Positions 17,030-25,131 of a stretch of DNA of 64,000 nt are shown here, one piece after another. The translations under genes were made by a program, and so were the position numbers. The stretch comes from Pseudomonas sp. L5B5 (GTDB lineage Bacteria > Pseudomonadota > Gammaproteobacteria > Pseudomonadales > Pseudomonadaceae): positions 1,054,001 through 1,118,000 of the forward strand of contig NZ_CP084742.1 in the NCBI RefSeq assembly GCF_020520285.1. The letters run 5' to 3'. The notes under the pieces are model-generated. The model was not told the DNA's origin. It saw nothing but the letters and a program-made list of their open reading frames with translations, and did no database searches. The first letter of the stretch is position 1. Every line of letters begins with the position of its first letter.

Positions 17030-17826
17030 CGCGCCTCCCGACGTTCGCGCCGCACCGCCCGCAAAATCAGCAGGCCGAGCACCAGCACCGTGGCCACGCC
17101 TGCCACTTGCAGCAGCAGAATGATCCGGCTGCTGTAGGTGCCGCTCTGCGGGTCGTAGTGGTAGCACAGCAATAACAGTTGTTCCTTGATGGCCCCCAAC
17201 TTGCCCTGCCCGGCCTCGGTCAATGCCAGGCGCAGGTCGCTGGGCTGATAGCCCAGGCCGTAGAGCCAGCGCGACAGGCGCCCGTCACCCGTTACCACCG
17301 CGACTGTCGAGCTGTGGGCGTATTGCTGCTGTTGCGGGTCGAAGCGATAGCCGAAGCCGATCGAGTCCGCCAGGGCCTGGCTGGCCGACGCATCGCCAGT
17401 CAGCAGATGCACGCCAGGTTCGTCAGCCAGTGCTGGCCAGTGCTGGCTGAGCTTGGCCAACTCTTCCCGGGCGGCGCTGACATCTTCGCGGGGGTCGAAA
17501 CTGAAGGCGATCACCTGGAAGTCACGGCCCAGGAGATAAGGCTGGTTGACCAGTTGGCTGAACAGGGTCGAGAGCGCCGCCCCGCAGACATTCGGGCAAC
17601 GGTAGTACAACGGCACCAGCAATGTGGGCTGGCCCTTGAGCAGGTCGCCCAGACGCACCGAGCGGCCCTGTTGGTCGGTGAAGCGACTGTCGAGCGCCAA
17701 GGAACGGCCGACGTGCGCCGTGTCGATTCCGGCGGCGGTAAAGGGGTCGAATGGCTGCGCGGCGCCCGCTTGCGGCAGCCAACAGCACACCAGTGCGACG
17801 ACCAGCAGCAGGCGCTCAATGCTCAT
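17026..17826 (-). CDS. SCO1/SenC-type copper chaperone
   Basis: The 266-residue protein starts at ATG 17824-17826 (MSIERLLLVV) with a signal/anchor helix. Its thioredoxin-like domain has the copper-binding pair Cys77 and Cys81 (RCPNVCG) and His171. A C-terminal membrane helix (IILLLQVAGVATVLVLGLLI) is unusual for SCO but common where the gene sits in such clusters. It delivers copper to the CuA site of the adjacent subunit II. Start overlaps the end of the preceding small membrane gene. Confidence 0.9.
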   Translation of the reverse strand: MSIERLLLVVALVCCWLPQAGAAQPFDPFTAAGIDTAHVGRSLALDSRFTDQQGRSVRLGDLLKGQPTLLVPLYYRCPNVCGAALSTLFSQLVNQPYLLGRDFQVIAFSFDPREDVSAAREELAKLSQHWPALADEPGVHLLTGDASASQALADSIGFGYRFDPQQQQYAHSSTVAVVTGDGRLSRWLYGLGYQPSDLRLALTEAGQGKLGAIKEQLLLLCYHYDPQSGTYSSRIILLLQVAGVATVLVLGLLILRAVRRERREAR

Positions 17827-18166
17827 CAGGCCAGCCTCGCTCCAGCAGCAATTGCCGGGCCTGTGCCAAGGGCAGGTGCACGATGTGATGCTCACGGTCG
17901 ACCCAGCCATAACTGTCCAGGTGCAGACGCTGGCGGGCCAGTTGCCGCTCACCCGCCTGCCGGGGATCAGCTTGTAGACGCGGCTCAGGGGGCAATAGGC
18001 GCTGGTGTTCCAGTGTGCTCATCGGCGGTTGTTGCACCTGTTGACGGTAGCCGCTCAACAACCAGGCCAGGCCGCCCAGGCTCAGGGTTACGGCCACTCC
18101 CAGCAGCACCATTACCCGGGCAGCTTTTTTACCGTCAAAATCGTTGGGCTGGTATTCAGCGGTCAT
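17816..18166 (-). CDS. small single-pass membrane protein of the respiratory cluster
   Basis: The 116-residue protein starts at ATG 18164-18166 (MTAEYQPNDFDGKK), preceded by GGAGG. One TM helix lies at about residues 17-37 (VMVLLGVAVTLSLGGLAWLL). A periplasmic part follows with a conserved-looking LDSYGWVDREHHIVHLPLAQA, the kind of segment seen in small oxidase-cluster proteins. It overlaps ActF upstream (by 11 bases) and SCO downstream (by 11 bases), so it is translated with them. Possible assembly factor or extra subunit; function not established. Confidence 0.8.
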   Translation of the reverse strand: MTAEYQPNDFDGKKAARVMVLLGVAVTLSLGGLAWLLSGYRQQVQQPPMSTLEHQRLLPPEPRLQADPRQAGERQLARQRLHLDSYGWVDREHHIVHLPLAQARQLLLERGWPDEH

Positions 18167-19148
18167 GGCGCCTCCTTTGCCACTGCCGCCGCCACACGGC
18201 AAACAAGCCCGCAGCATATACCCCCTGGCACAGCACCGCGGTGAGGAGCATGCCAAGGGTAGCGTCGGGAAAAATCGACGGCAGGCTGATCCACATCGAC
18301 TCGACAACCCCCGACAACAAGATCGCCGCACAGCCCCACGTCAACACATTCATTCGCCCGCCCCATGGCGACGCGAGTACCACCAGGCACACCAGTTGCC
18401 CGGCGACCAACAGCGCCGTCAGTGCGCCCCACCCACCCGTCTCGCGCACGCGGTACCAGTCTGTTTCATGCGCCAGGTCCACCGACCAGATAATCAGGTA
18501 CTGCATGAACTGCACGTAGATCCAGAACGCCAAGGCGCTTACCAGCAGACCGCGCAACAGCACACACTGGCGTGCGGGCAGCAGCACCACGTTCCAGCAC
18601 AACACACACAGCCCGGCGAAGGCCAGGCCGTCGAGCAGTTGCCGGGCAATCAACAACAGGCCGAACACGCTGGAGACAAACCCCGCCTGCAACGACATCA
18701 GCCAGTCCACGGCGGCCAGGCTCGCCACCAGCGCGTACAGGATCAACCCCGCCGCACTGCGCTTACCCACCCAGCCGTGCAACACCCAGGCAAGCCCGCC
18801 GTACACCAGAGTGCGTAACACAAAAAACCACGGCGATAACCACAGGCCACGAAAACCCGGAGCCGCCTGATCGAACCAGGGGTACACCCAGGGCATCGTG
18901 ACCAGCACCGGCAACAGCATCGGGATGATCATCAGCACGGCGCTTGCACCCAAGCGGCTGCCGGGATCCAGCAACGGCTGCCAGCGACCGCTGACCAGAC
19001 GCGTCAACAACGCCAGCAGCAGGCAACCCAGCGCGACATTGCTGCCATTGACCGCTGCCGCCAGGACGCCCGCACCGACCCAGGCAGGCTGCCAGACACC
19101 AAGCACGCCAAGGCAGATGGCGGCAGCCAGTAGCCACCACCGGCTCAT
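18156..19148 (-). CDS. actF: alternative complex III subunit ActF
   Basis: The 330-residue polytopic membrane protein has about ten hydrophobic helices. Position at the end of an actABCDE series and features such as FRGLWLSPWFFVLRTLVYGG, DWLMSLQAGFVSSVFGLLL and QYLIIWSVDLAHETDWYRVR identify it as ActF, a NrfD-like relative that lies in the membrane part of ACIII. It overlaps ActE by 4 bases (ATGA). Confidence 0.9.
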   Translation of the reverse strand: MSRWWLLAAAICLGVLGVWQPAWVGAGVLAAAVNGSNVALGCLLLALLTRLVSGRWQPLLDPGSRLGASAVLMIIPMLLPVLVTMPWVYPWFDQAAPGFRGLWLSPWFFVLRTLVYGGLAWVLHGWVGKRSAAGLILYALVASLAAVDWLMSLQAGFVSSVFGLLLIARQLLDGLAFAGLCVLCWNVVLLPARQCVLLRGLLVSALAFWIYVQFMQYLIIWSVDLAHETDWYRVRETGGWGALTALLVAGQLVCLVVLASPWGGRMNVLTWGCAAILLSGVVESMWISLPSIFPDATLGMLLTAVLCQGVYAAGLFAVWRRQWQRRRHDR

Positions 19149-19678
19149 TGGCCGGACTCCTCGAAGGCCTGGCGCACAGTCGGCGGCAGCGTTTGCAGGT
19201 TGGCGTGCTGGCTCAACTGCAGCACACGCAAGTGGGCGACAATCGCCCAGCGCTCATCGGGCTGAATGCGCGACGCGTAGCCGTACATCAAGCCTCGTCC
19301 GTCGGCAATCACCTGCATCAATTGGTCATCGGAGGCGTTCAGCAACCGCGGTTCGATAAACGACGGCGGTGCCGGAAAACCACGGCCCACCACCAGCCCA
19401 TCGCCGAGCCCGCTCAGGCCATGGCACGGCGTGCAGAATGTTTGATAGCCCGCCTCGCCACGTGTCAGCAAGTCCGCACTCAGGGCCGGCCGTTGGCGGG
19501 CAAGCGCTTCACGTTGCAGTTGCCCGCGCGCCACACTGCCGGCGGGAGGCTGGCGACTGCTGAGGCCATTGCCAAACAACGCGCCGGCGCGCTGTTCGAG
19601 TACCTTGGCCTGGCGTGACATGTCATCACAGCCGCTGCACAGCAGCACCAGGCTCAATGCCCATGGCCAGGCATTCAT
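19145..19678 (-). CDS. actE: alternative complex III subunit ActE, mono-haem cytochrome c lipoprotein
   Basis: The 177-residue protein has a short signal with lipobox LCSGC (Cys17), so it is lipid-anchored on the periplasmic side. One haem-binding motif CTPCH occurs near residue 82, followed by a cytochrome c fold (GDGLVVGRGFPAPPSF, ADGRGLMYGYA with the likely Met ligand). ActE passes electrons within ACIII towards the terminal oxidase. It overlaps both neighbours by 4 bases. Confidence 0.9.
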   Translation of the reverse strand: MNAWPWALSLVLLCSGCDDMSRQAKVLEQRAGALFGNGLSSRQPPAGSVARGQLQREALARQRPALSADLLTRGEAGYQTFCTPCHGLSGLGDGLVVGRGFPAPPSFIEPRLLNASDDQLMQVIADGRGLMYGYASRIQPDERWAIVAHLRVLQLSQHANLQTLPPTVRQAFEESGQ

Positions 19679-20199
19679 GGCGCCACTTGCTGCACGCTCT
19701 GCGCGCGTTCGGCCAGCCAGGCGTGGGTCTGGTGTGCGTCAAACAGCGGGTCGCGCGCATCGATAAACAAGAAGAACCCATCATCGCTGGCCCCTTCAAA
19801 CCCCTCGACGCCGAACAACGGATGATGCAAGCGCGGCAGACGACTGCACAGCAACAACGTCAACACGGCTGCCATAGCTGCAAACACCACGGCAAACAGA
19901 AACGTCACCACGGCGAATGAAGGCAACGCCACCAAGGGTCGCCCGCCGATGTTCAAGGGATAGGCCCACACCGAACCGATCTGCATCACCAGCGCCAGGA
20001 CGATGCCCAGTCCGGCGCCCAGGCAGGCCATGCGCCCTACTCGCCTGGCGTCGACCGCCAATACCGGCTCCAAGGCTTCCAGCGCAAACGGCGCGAAGGC
20101 ATCCAGCCGCCGATAACCCAGGTCCCACGCGCACACGGCGGCATCCACCAGGGGCTGGGGCGCCGGGAACCGCGCGAGTAAACCCAGGCACTCAGCCAT
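19675..20199 (-). CDS. actD: alternative complex III subunit ActD (DUF3341)
   Basis: The 174-residue protein starts at ATG 20197-20199 (MAECLGLLARF). Two TM helices (about 58-76 and 90-116) are visible, with the DUF3341 layout: an N-terminal ferredoxin-like part (AAVCAWDLGYRRLDAFAPF), the paired helices, then HHPLFGVEGFEGASDDGFFLFI. Longer upstream starts would run into the actC coding region without need. It forms a peripheral plus membrane-anchored subunit of ACIII. Confidence 0.88.
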   Translation of the reverse strand: MAECLGLLARFPAPQPLVDAAVCAWDLGYRRLDAFAPFALEALEPVLAVDARRVGRMACLGAGLGIVLALVMQIGSVWAYPLNIGGRPLVALPSFAVVTFLFAVVFAAMAAVLTLLLCSRLPRLHHPLFGVEGFEGASDDGFFLFIDARDPLFDAHQTHAWLAERAQSVQQVAP

Positions 20200-21556
20200 C
20201 GCCGCGCTCCTGATGCAGCGCCTGCTTGACCTCGAACGCGGAGACCATCGGCACATAGCGCAGAAACAGGCTATAGGGCACCAGAAACACCCCGAAGCTG
20301 CCGATAAACAGCGTCCAGTCCCACAGGGACGGCGTGAAATCGCCCCAGCTGGAAACCAGCAGATCACGCATCTGCGGCGGGATCAGCAGCATGAAACGCT
20401 CGGCCCACATCCCCACCAGTACGGCCAGCGCCACCAGTGCCAATCGCGGCGGGCTTTGGCGCACGTTTCGCCACCAGAGCGCCTGGAGCACCCCGACATT
20501 GCAGACGATCGCCAACCAGAAACTCCAGGCATGCGCGCCGCTGATGCGCGCAAGCAATACCTCGATTTCATGAGCGTCACCGCTGTAGAACGGCATGAAC
20601 AGATCGGCCAGGTACCCATAGGTGGTCATCCAGCCGGTGGCCAGCAACAGGCGCCCGAGCATGTCCAGATGGCGTGGGGTGATCAGGCTTTGGATGCACA
20701 GCAACCAGCGCACGGCAATCGCCAGCAGCGCCACCAGGGCGAACCCGGAAAACACCGCCCCGGCCACAAAATAGGCGGGAAACAGGGTTGAATGCCAACC
20801 GCTCTGAGTGCCCATGGTCAGCAAAAACGAATAGCCGCTCGACACCGCAAACACCAGCGGTATCGCGAGGATCGCCAGCACCCGCGTGGTGCGCCGCCAC
20901 AGCGCCCAATGCCGTTGCGACCCACGCCAGCCGAGCGCCAGCAAGCCATAGACCGTCTGGCGCAGCGGCGTGCTGGCCCGGTCACGGGCGCTAGCAAAAT
21001 CCGGAATGGCGCCCACCATCAGGAACAGCACCGACACCGTGAGGTACGACAGGATCGCAAACATGTCCCAGGCCGTCGGGCTTTTGAATTGCGGCCATAA
21101 GCCCATTTCATTCGGGTAGGGCATGGTCCAGTAGAACAGCCAGGGACGGCCCAGGTGCAGGATCGGGTATAGCGCGGCGCAGATCACCGCCATCAGCGTC
21201 ATCAGCTCCGCCAGCCGGTTGAGGGTATGACGCCAGGGCCGCTCGATCAGCAACAGCAAGGCCGAGATAAAGGTGCCCGCGTGGCCGATCCCCAGCCACC
21301 AGATGTAGTTGAGGATGCCAAATCCCCAATGCACCGGCTGATTATTGCCCCACATGCCCACGCCATTGCCCAGCAGCACGACGACCGAGCCCAGGTACAC
21401 CAGCAACAACACCAGGCCGACACCGAACATCCAGCGCCAGGCAACGCGCCGGGGGAACTGCTGCAATGGCCCGAACACCTGCCGCGACACCTGCTGGTCG
21501 CTCAAATCCTTTGGCAGGAAATGCCCGGTGGCGTGCAGCAGCGGCTCAGCCTTCAT
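20192..21556 (-). CDS. actC: alternative complex III subunit ActC (NrfD family)
   Basis: The 454-residue membrane protein starts at ATG 21554-21556 (MKAEPLLHATGHF), overlapping actB by 11 bases. It has about ten TM helices and NrfD/PsrC-family landmarks (GMWGNNQPVHWGFGILNYIW, WWLGIGHAGTFISALLLLI, CAALYPILHLGRPWLFYW). ActC contains the quinol-oxidising site in known ACIII structures. It is essential for moving electrons from quinol to the ActB/ActA/ActE cofactors. Confidence 0.92.
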   Translation of the reverse strand: MKAEPLLHATGHFLPKDLSDQQVSRQVFGPLQQFPRRVAWRWMFGVGLVLLLVYLGSVVVLLGNGVGMWGNNQPVHWGFGILNYIWWLGIGHAGTFISALLLLIERPWRHTLNRLAELMTLMAVICAALYPILHLGRPWLFYWTMPYPNEMGLWPQFKSPTAWDMFAILSYLTVSVLFLMVGAIPDFASARDRASTPLRQTVYGLLALGWRGSQRHWALWRRTTRVLAILAIPLVFAVSSGYSFLLTMGTQSGWHSTLFPAYFVAGAVFSGFALVALLAIAVRWLLCIQSLITPRHLDMLGRLLLATGWMTTYGYLADLFMPFYSGDAHEIEVLLARISGAHAWSFWLAIVCNVGVLQALWWRNVRQSPPRLALVALAVLVGMWAERFMLLIPPQMRDLLVSSWGDFTPSLWDWTLFIGSFGVFLVPYSLFLRYVPMVSAFEVKQALHQERGDG

Positions 21557-24419
21557 CGCCGGCGCCCTCCTCCTCGATGCGCGCCAGGTAACTGGTGCGC
21601 GGCCGGGTGCCGAGGGCTTCCAGCAAGCGGTAATGGCGGGGATCACGGCGTGCGAGGCTGACAGCGCTGGCGGGGGCGTTGATGTCGCCAAACTGGATGG
21701 CCTGGCTGGGGCAGGTTTGCTGGCAAGCGGTGATCACCGCAGAGGGGTCGAAATCGTCGCCGTGTTGCTTGTCGTCCGTGCGGGCGTTGCTGATGCGTTG
21801 GATGCAGTACGTGCATTTCTCCATCACGCCGCGGGAGCGTACCGTCACCTCGGGGTTGCGTTGGGCCTGAATCGACGGCGCGGCGTCGGCGCTCCAGTCC
21901 AGCCAATTGAAGCGTCGCACTTTGTACGGGCAGTAAGAGGCGCACGTGCGTGTGCCTATGCAGCGGTTGTAGACCATCTGGTTCAAGCCATCGCGGCTAT
22001 GCACGGTGGCGTTGACCGGGCAGCCGGTTTCGCAGGGCGCCTGCTCGCAGTGCATGCAGGGCAATGGCTGGAAGCGCGAACGCGGGGCCTCCAACGGCCC
22101 CTGGTAATAATGGTCGATGCGCAGCCAGTGCATGCTGCGCCCCTGGCCGACCTGCTCGGCGCCGACCACAGCAATATTGTTCTCGGCCTGACAGGCCACC
22201 ACACAGGCATTGCAGCCGGTGCACAGGTCCAGATCAATGACCATGCCCCACTGCGGGCCGCTGTCGGCCACCGGGCTGTAGAGCGACGCGGGAATGGCCT
22301 GGGTCGCGAGTTGTGGTTTGGCGCGTGAGACCACACGGATGGGCGGTTCCTGCGCTTCCGGCAACCGGTGATGTGACTGGGTGGCCGCCAAGAGAAAGTG
22401 CTCGCCGGTGCTTCGTAGGGAGGCACTGACGGAGAATTGCTCAGTGGGCCTCACCGCGTAACCCAGGCCATCACCGACGCGCCCGGCGTGGCTGCGACCG
22501 TAGCCGGTGTATAAGGCAATGACCTGGTCGGCCTGCCCGGGTTCAACCCAGGCCGGTCCGCGCACGGTCTGCTCCGCCAGTGTTACCTCTATACCGTCGC
22601 CGTTGCTCACGCCCAACTGTTCGGCCAGGTGTGGCGAAAGCCCGATCACATTGGTCCAAGTCAGGGTGCTGATGGGCTTGGGCAATTCCTGCAGCCAGCC
22701 GGAGTTGGCGAAACGCCCGTCCCACACGGTCGGGTCGGGGCGGATTACGGCCTCTAATCCTTCGCCGACGTCGGCCGCCGCGAGGGTAATTGGCGTCATT
22801 TCCTCCACCTTGACTGGCGCTGGGGCCGGTTCAATCCAGCCATTGGCCAATGCCTCGCGCCATTGTTGCTGCGCGATATGCGCCCAGGTTGCGCGCACCA
22901 GCGCCAAGGCATCGGCCTCGGTTGAGTGCATCAGCAACTCGAGGACCTGATGCAAGGTGCGCGTCGAATACATCGGTTCGATCAGCGGCTGGACGATGCA
23001 GACACTGCCGTCCGCCGCGCGGCCATCGCTCCAACCGTCCAGGGCGTGATTGAGCGGCAGGTGCCAATGGCACTGCGCGGCGCTTTCGTCGTAGTAGAGC
23101 CCTGCATGCAAGCGAAATGGCGCCTGGGGCAGCACATCTTGCATGTAGGCATTTAGCACTGGGTTGCAGTCGAGTATCAGCAAATGAGTCACTGCTTCCT
23201 GACTCAGTTGCGCAAGCGAACCCCACGATTGATTCGGCTCGTAACCCAATAACCTCGGCACCTGCCAGTCCAACGCTCGGCCTGCGTGCCCCAAGCGCTG
23301 GTTAAGCTGCATGACCTGCGCCTGCAACGCCTCGGACGCCTGCTGGCTGATACCGATCAGGCCGCGCCCAGGGTGGGCCTTGAGCGCAGCGACGGCGTCC
23401 TGCACCCACTGCCGTTGCGCCGAGTTCAGGCGCGGCGTTCCGGGCAGGTCCTGGCCCAGCGCCTGGCCCAGCGCAAGCAGCAGGCCGGGCAACTGCGACG
23501 GCGCCGTGGGCAAGCGCGCGGTGGCGGCAGCGCCGGTGAGGCTCGGAACACTTTCAGCCACGAACACCAACGCGGCGCCCTCACCGTTCGCTGCCTGGCG
23601 GCGGCGTTCAGCCCAGCCGCGCTGGAGCACCGTCTGATACGGACCGCTGCCCAGCGGGTCATATTCCAGGCACACCAGAACCTCGGCCTGTTCCAGATGA
23701 ACCTGCGCGGCCAATGGCTGACCGAACGCGCGTTCGCTGGCTCGCAGGGCGGCCGTCTCGGCAAAGGCTTCGCCATGGTACAGGCGCGCCTCAGGCCAGC
23801 GTTGTTGCAACTGGTCGAGCTGGCGCTTGAGGGTCGGTGAACTGCTGGCCCCGCAGACGATGTGCAAGCCCTTGCCACGAGCGCTGTCCAACACCTGCTG
23901 CTCATGGGCCAACGCCGCGCGCACATCCGGCCAACTGGCTTCGCGGCCTTTGAAACGCGGCGCCTGGGAACGGTCCGGATCATAGAGTTGCAGGATCGCC
24001 GCTTGAGTAAAAGCATCGCAGGCGCCGCTCGAGACGGGATGGTCCGGGTTGCCTTCAAGCTTGATCGGTCTGCCTGCAACGGTCTTGCCCAACACGGGCT
24101 GGGCAACACCGACAAACGGGATGGCGGTGGCGTACCAGGCCGGCACGCCTGGCGTCAGGTTGACCGGCTGACTGACCGCCGTCACCGCCTGTTCCGGGGT
24201 CTTGCCACAGGCGGCCAGTCCCGCCATGGCGATAGACGCCGCCATCAACTGCAGGAAACGCCGTCGATCCATCAGAGGCGCCACACCTGCAAATTCCGCT
24301 TCTATCAGTGCTTGAGCGTCAGGGGACTCGGCAAGCGCCTCAAGCCCGCGCCAATAAGCCTGCCCCTCAAGTCCGGCCAGTTGTTCACGCAAAACGGAGA
24401 AGTCCAGCGGCTTACTCAT
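21546..24419 (-). CDS. actB: alternative complex III subunit ActB (molybdopterin-like + iron-sulfur)
   Basis: The 957-residue protein starts at ATG 24417-24419 (ATGA overlap with ActA). A twin-arginine-like RRRF (52-55) precedes a hydrophobic stretch ending in lipobox LAAC (68-71), so it is exported and probably lipid-anchored. A long molybdopterin-oxidoreductase-like domain follows; in ACIII it lacks the cofactor. The C-terminal third carries ferredoxin-type clusters: CTGCNACVVAC, CMHCEQAPCETGC, CASYC and CTYC plus CQQTCP. This matches ActB as the fused form of the molybdopterin-like and FeS subunits. Confidence 0.93.
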   Translation of the reverse strand: MSKPLDFSVLREQLAGLEGQAYWRGLEALAESPDAQALIEAEFAGVAPLMDRRRFLQLMAASIAMAGLAACGKTPEQAVTAVSQPVNLTPGVPAWYATAIPFVGVAQPVLGKTVAGRPIKLEGNPDHPVSSGACDAFTQAAILQLYDPDRSQAPRFKGREASWPDVRAALAHEQQVLDSARGKGLHIVCGASSSPTLKRQLDQLQQRWPEARLYHGEAFAETAALRASERAFGQPLAAQVHLEQAEVLVCLEYDPLGSGPYQTVLQRGWAERRRQAANGEGAALVFVAESVPSLTGAAATARLPTAPSQLPGLLLALGQALGQDLPGTPRLNSAQRQWVQDAVAALKAHPGRGLIGISQQASEALQAQVMQLNQRLGHAGRALDWQVPRLLGYEPNQSWGSLAQLSQEAVTHLLILDCNPVLNAYMQDVLPQAPFRLHAGLYYDESAAQCHWHLPLNHALDGWSDGRAADGSVCIVQPLIEPMYSTRTLHQVLELLMHSTEADALALVRATWAHIAQQQWREALANGWIEPAPAPVKVEEMTPITLAAADVGEGLEAVIRPDPTVWDGRFANSGWLQELPKPISTLTWTNVIGLSPHLAEQLGVSNGDGIEVTLAEQTVRGPAWVEPGQADQVIALYTGYGRSHAGRVGDGLGYAVRPTEQFSVSASLRSTGEHFLLAATQSHHRLPEAQEPPIRVVSRAKPQLATQAIPASLYSPVADSGPQWGMVIDLDLCTGCNACVVACQAENNIAVVGAEQVGQGRSMHWLRIDHYYQGPLEAPRSRFQPLPCMHCEQAPCETGCPVNATVHSRDGLNQMVYNRCIGTRTCASYCPYKVRRFNWLDWSADAAPSIQAQRNPEVTVRSRGVMEKCTYCIQRISNARTDDKQHGDDFDPSAVITACQQTCPSQAIQFGDINAPASAVSLARRDPRHYRLLEALGTRPRTSYLARIEEEGAGDEG

Positions 24420-25072
24420 CGGTGGCACGTCCCGCAGTCGGTAAGGCCCCGGGTATCGATGTGCCGCGCGGTCATCAGGCGCTCACCCAATTGGCGACGG
24501 TCCTCGGAAGGCTTCCACTGCATATTGGTGACCTGCCCCAAGGGACGCAGATGGGGCGCCGGGTCACGGTGACAGGCCAGGCACTGGCCCATGTTCAGCG
24601 GTTGCGCCTTGAACATCAGTTGCATGCGGTCGACCTGACCATGGCATTCACTGCAGCCGACGCCGACGTTCACATGTACGCCGTGATGGAAATACACGTA
24701 GTCCGGCAGCTTGGCGACGCGTTGCCAATGCAAGGGCTCAAGCTCACGCAGGCTCTTGCGCAACGGCTCCAGCACATCGGCTTGTGTCCATACCTGGGAA
24801 TGACAACTCATGCAGGTTTCAGTGGGCGGCATGCTGGCCATCGCGGAGGACTGCACCGCGCTGTGGCAATAACGGCAGTCGATCTTGAGTTCGCCCGCAT
24901 GGTGGGCGTGGCTGAAGGGCAATGGCTGCTCGACCGCCCAGTTACGGCCGGTGCGGTAGTCGGTGCTGTCCAGAGTCAACGCCACAAGCAAACCTCCCGA
25001 GAGCCCGGCGATCAGCAGCAACAGTCCTACGCGCAGCCAGGTGTCGGCCGAGCGCCTGAAAATCTGCGTCAT
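24416..25072 (-). CDS. actA: alternative complex III subunit ActA, pentahaem cytochrome c
   Basis: The 218-residue protein has one N-terminal TM helix (about 14-33) and five haem-binding motifs: CRYCH, CMSCH, CSECH, CLACH and CGTCH, as expected for ActA. Extra histidines (FSHAHH, FHHGVH) can serve as distal ligands. It is the first gene of the ACIII-oxidase cluster. A 59-base gap separates it from the upstream PoxB-like gene, leaving open whether the cluster has its own promoter. Confidence 0.94.
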   Translation of the reverse strand: MTQIFRRSADTWLRVGLLLLIAGLSGGLLVALTLDSTDYRTGRNWAVEQPLPFSHAHHAGELKIDCRYCHSAVQSSAMASMPPTETCMSCHSQVWTQADVLEPLRKSLRELEPLHWQRVAKLPDYVYFHHGVHVNVGVGCSECHGQVDRMQLMFKAQPLNMGQCLACHRDPAPHLRPLGQVTNMQWKPSEDRRQLGERLMTARHIDTRGLTDCGTCHR

Positions 25073-25108
25073 TGCCGGATTCTCATATCCATGTTCTTAC
25101 CGCTTTGG

Positions 25109-25124
25109 CTGCGCGGGTGCGCAG
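25109..25124 (-). terminator. small hairpin between poxB-like and actA genes
   Basis: CTGCGC GGGT GCGCAG forms a perfect 6-bp stem in the short gap after the PoxB-like gene. There is no T run on the minus strand after it, so termination is uncertain and readthrough into actA is possible. Confidence 0.3.
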
Positions 25125-25131
25125 GCGTTCG

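Noticed and set aside
15294..18519. Long plus-strand frames antisense to the ACIII-oxidase cluster (for example 15294-16061, 16331-17137, 17179-18519)
   Set aside because: Typical shadow frames of high-GC genes: Gln/Arg/His-rich, no motifs, and opposite to proteins with clear catalytic signatures.
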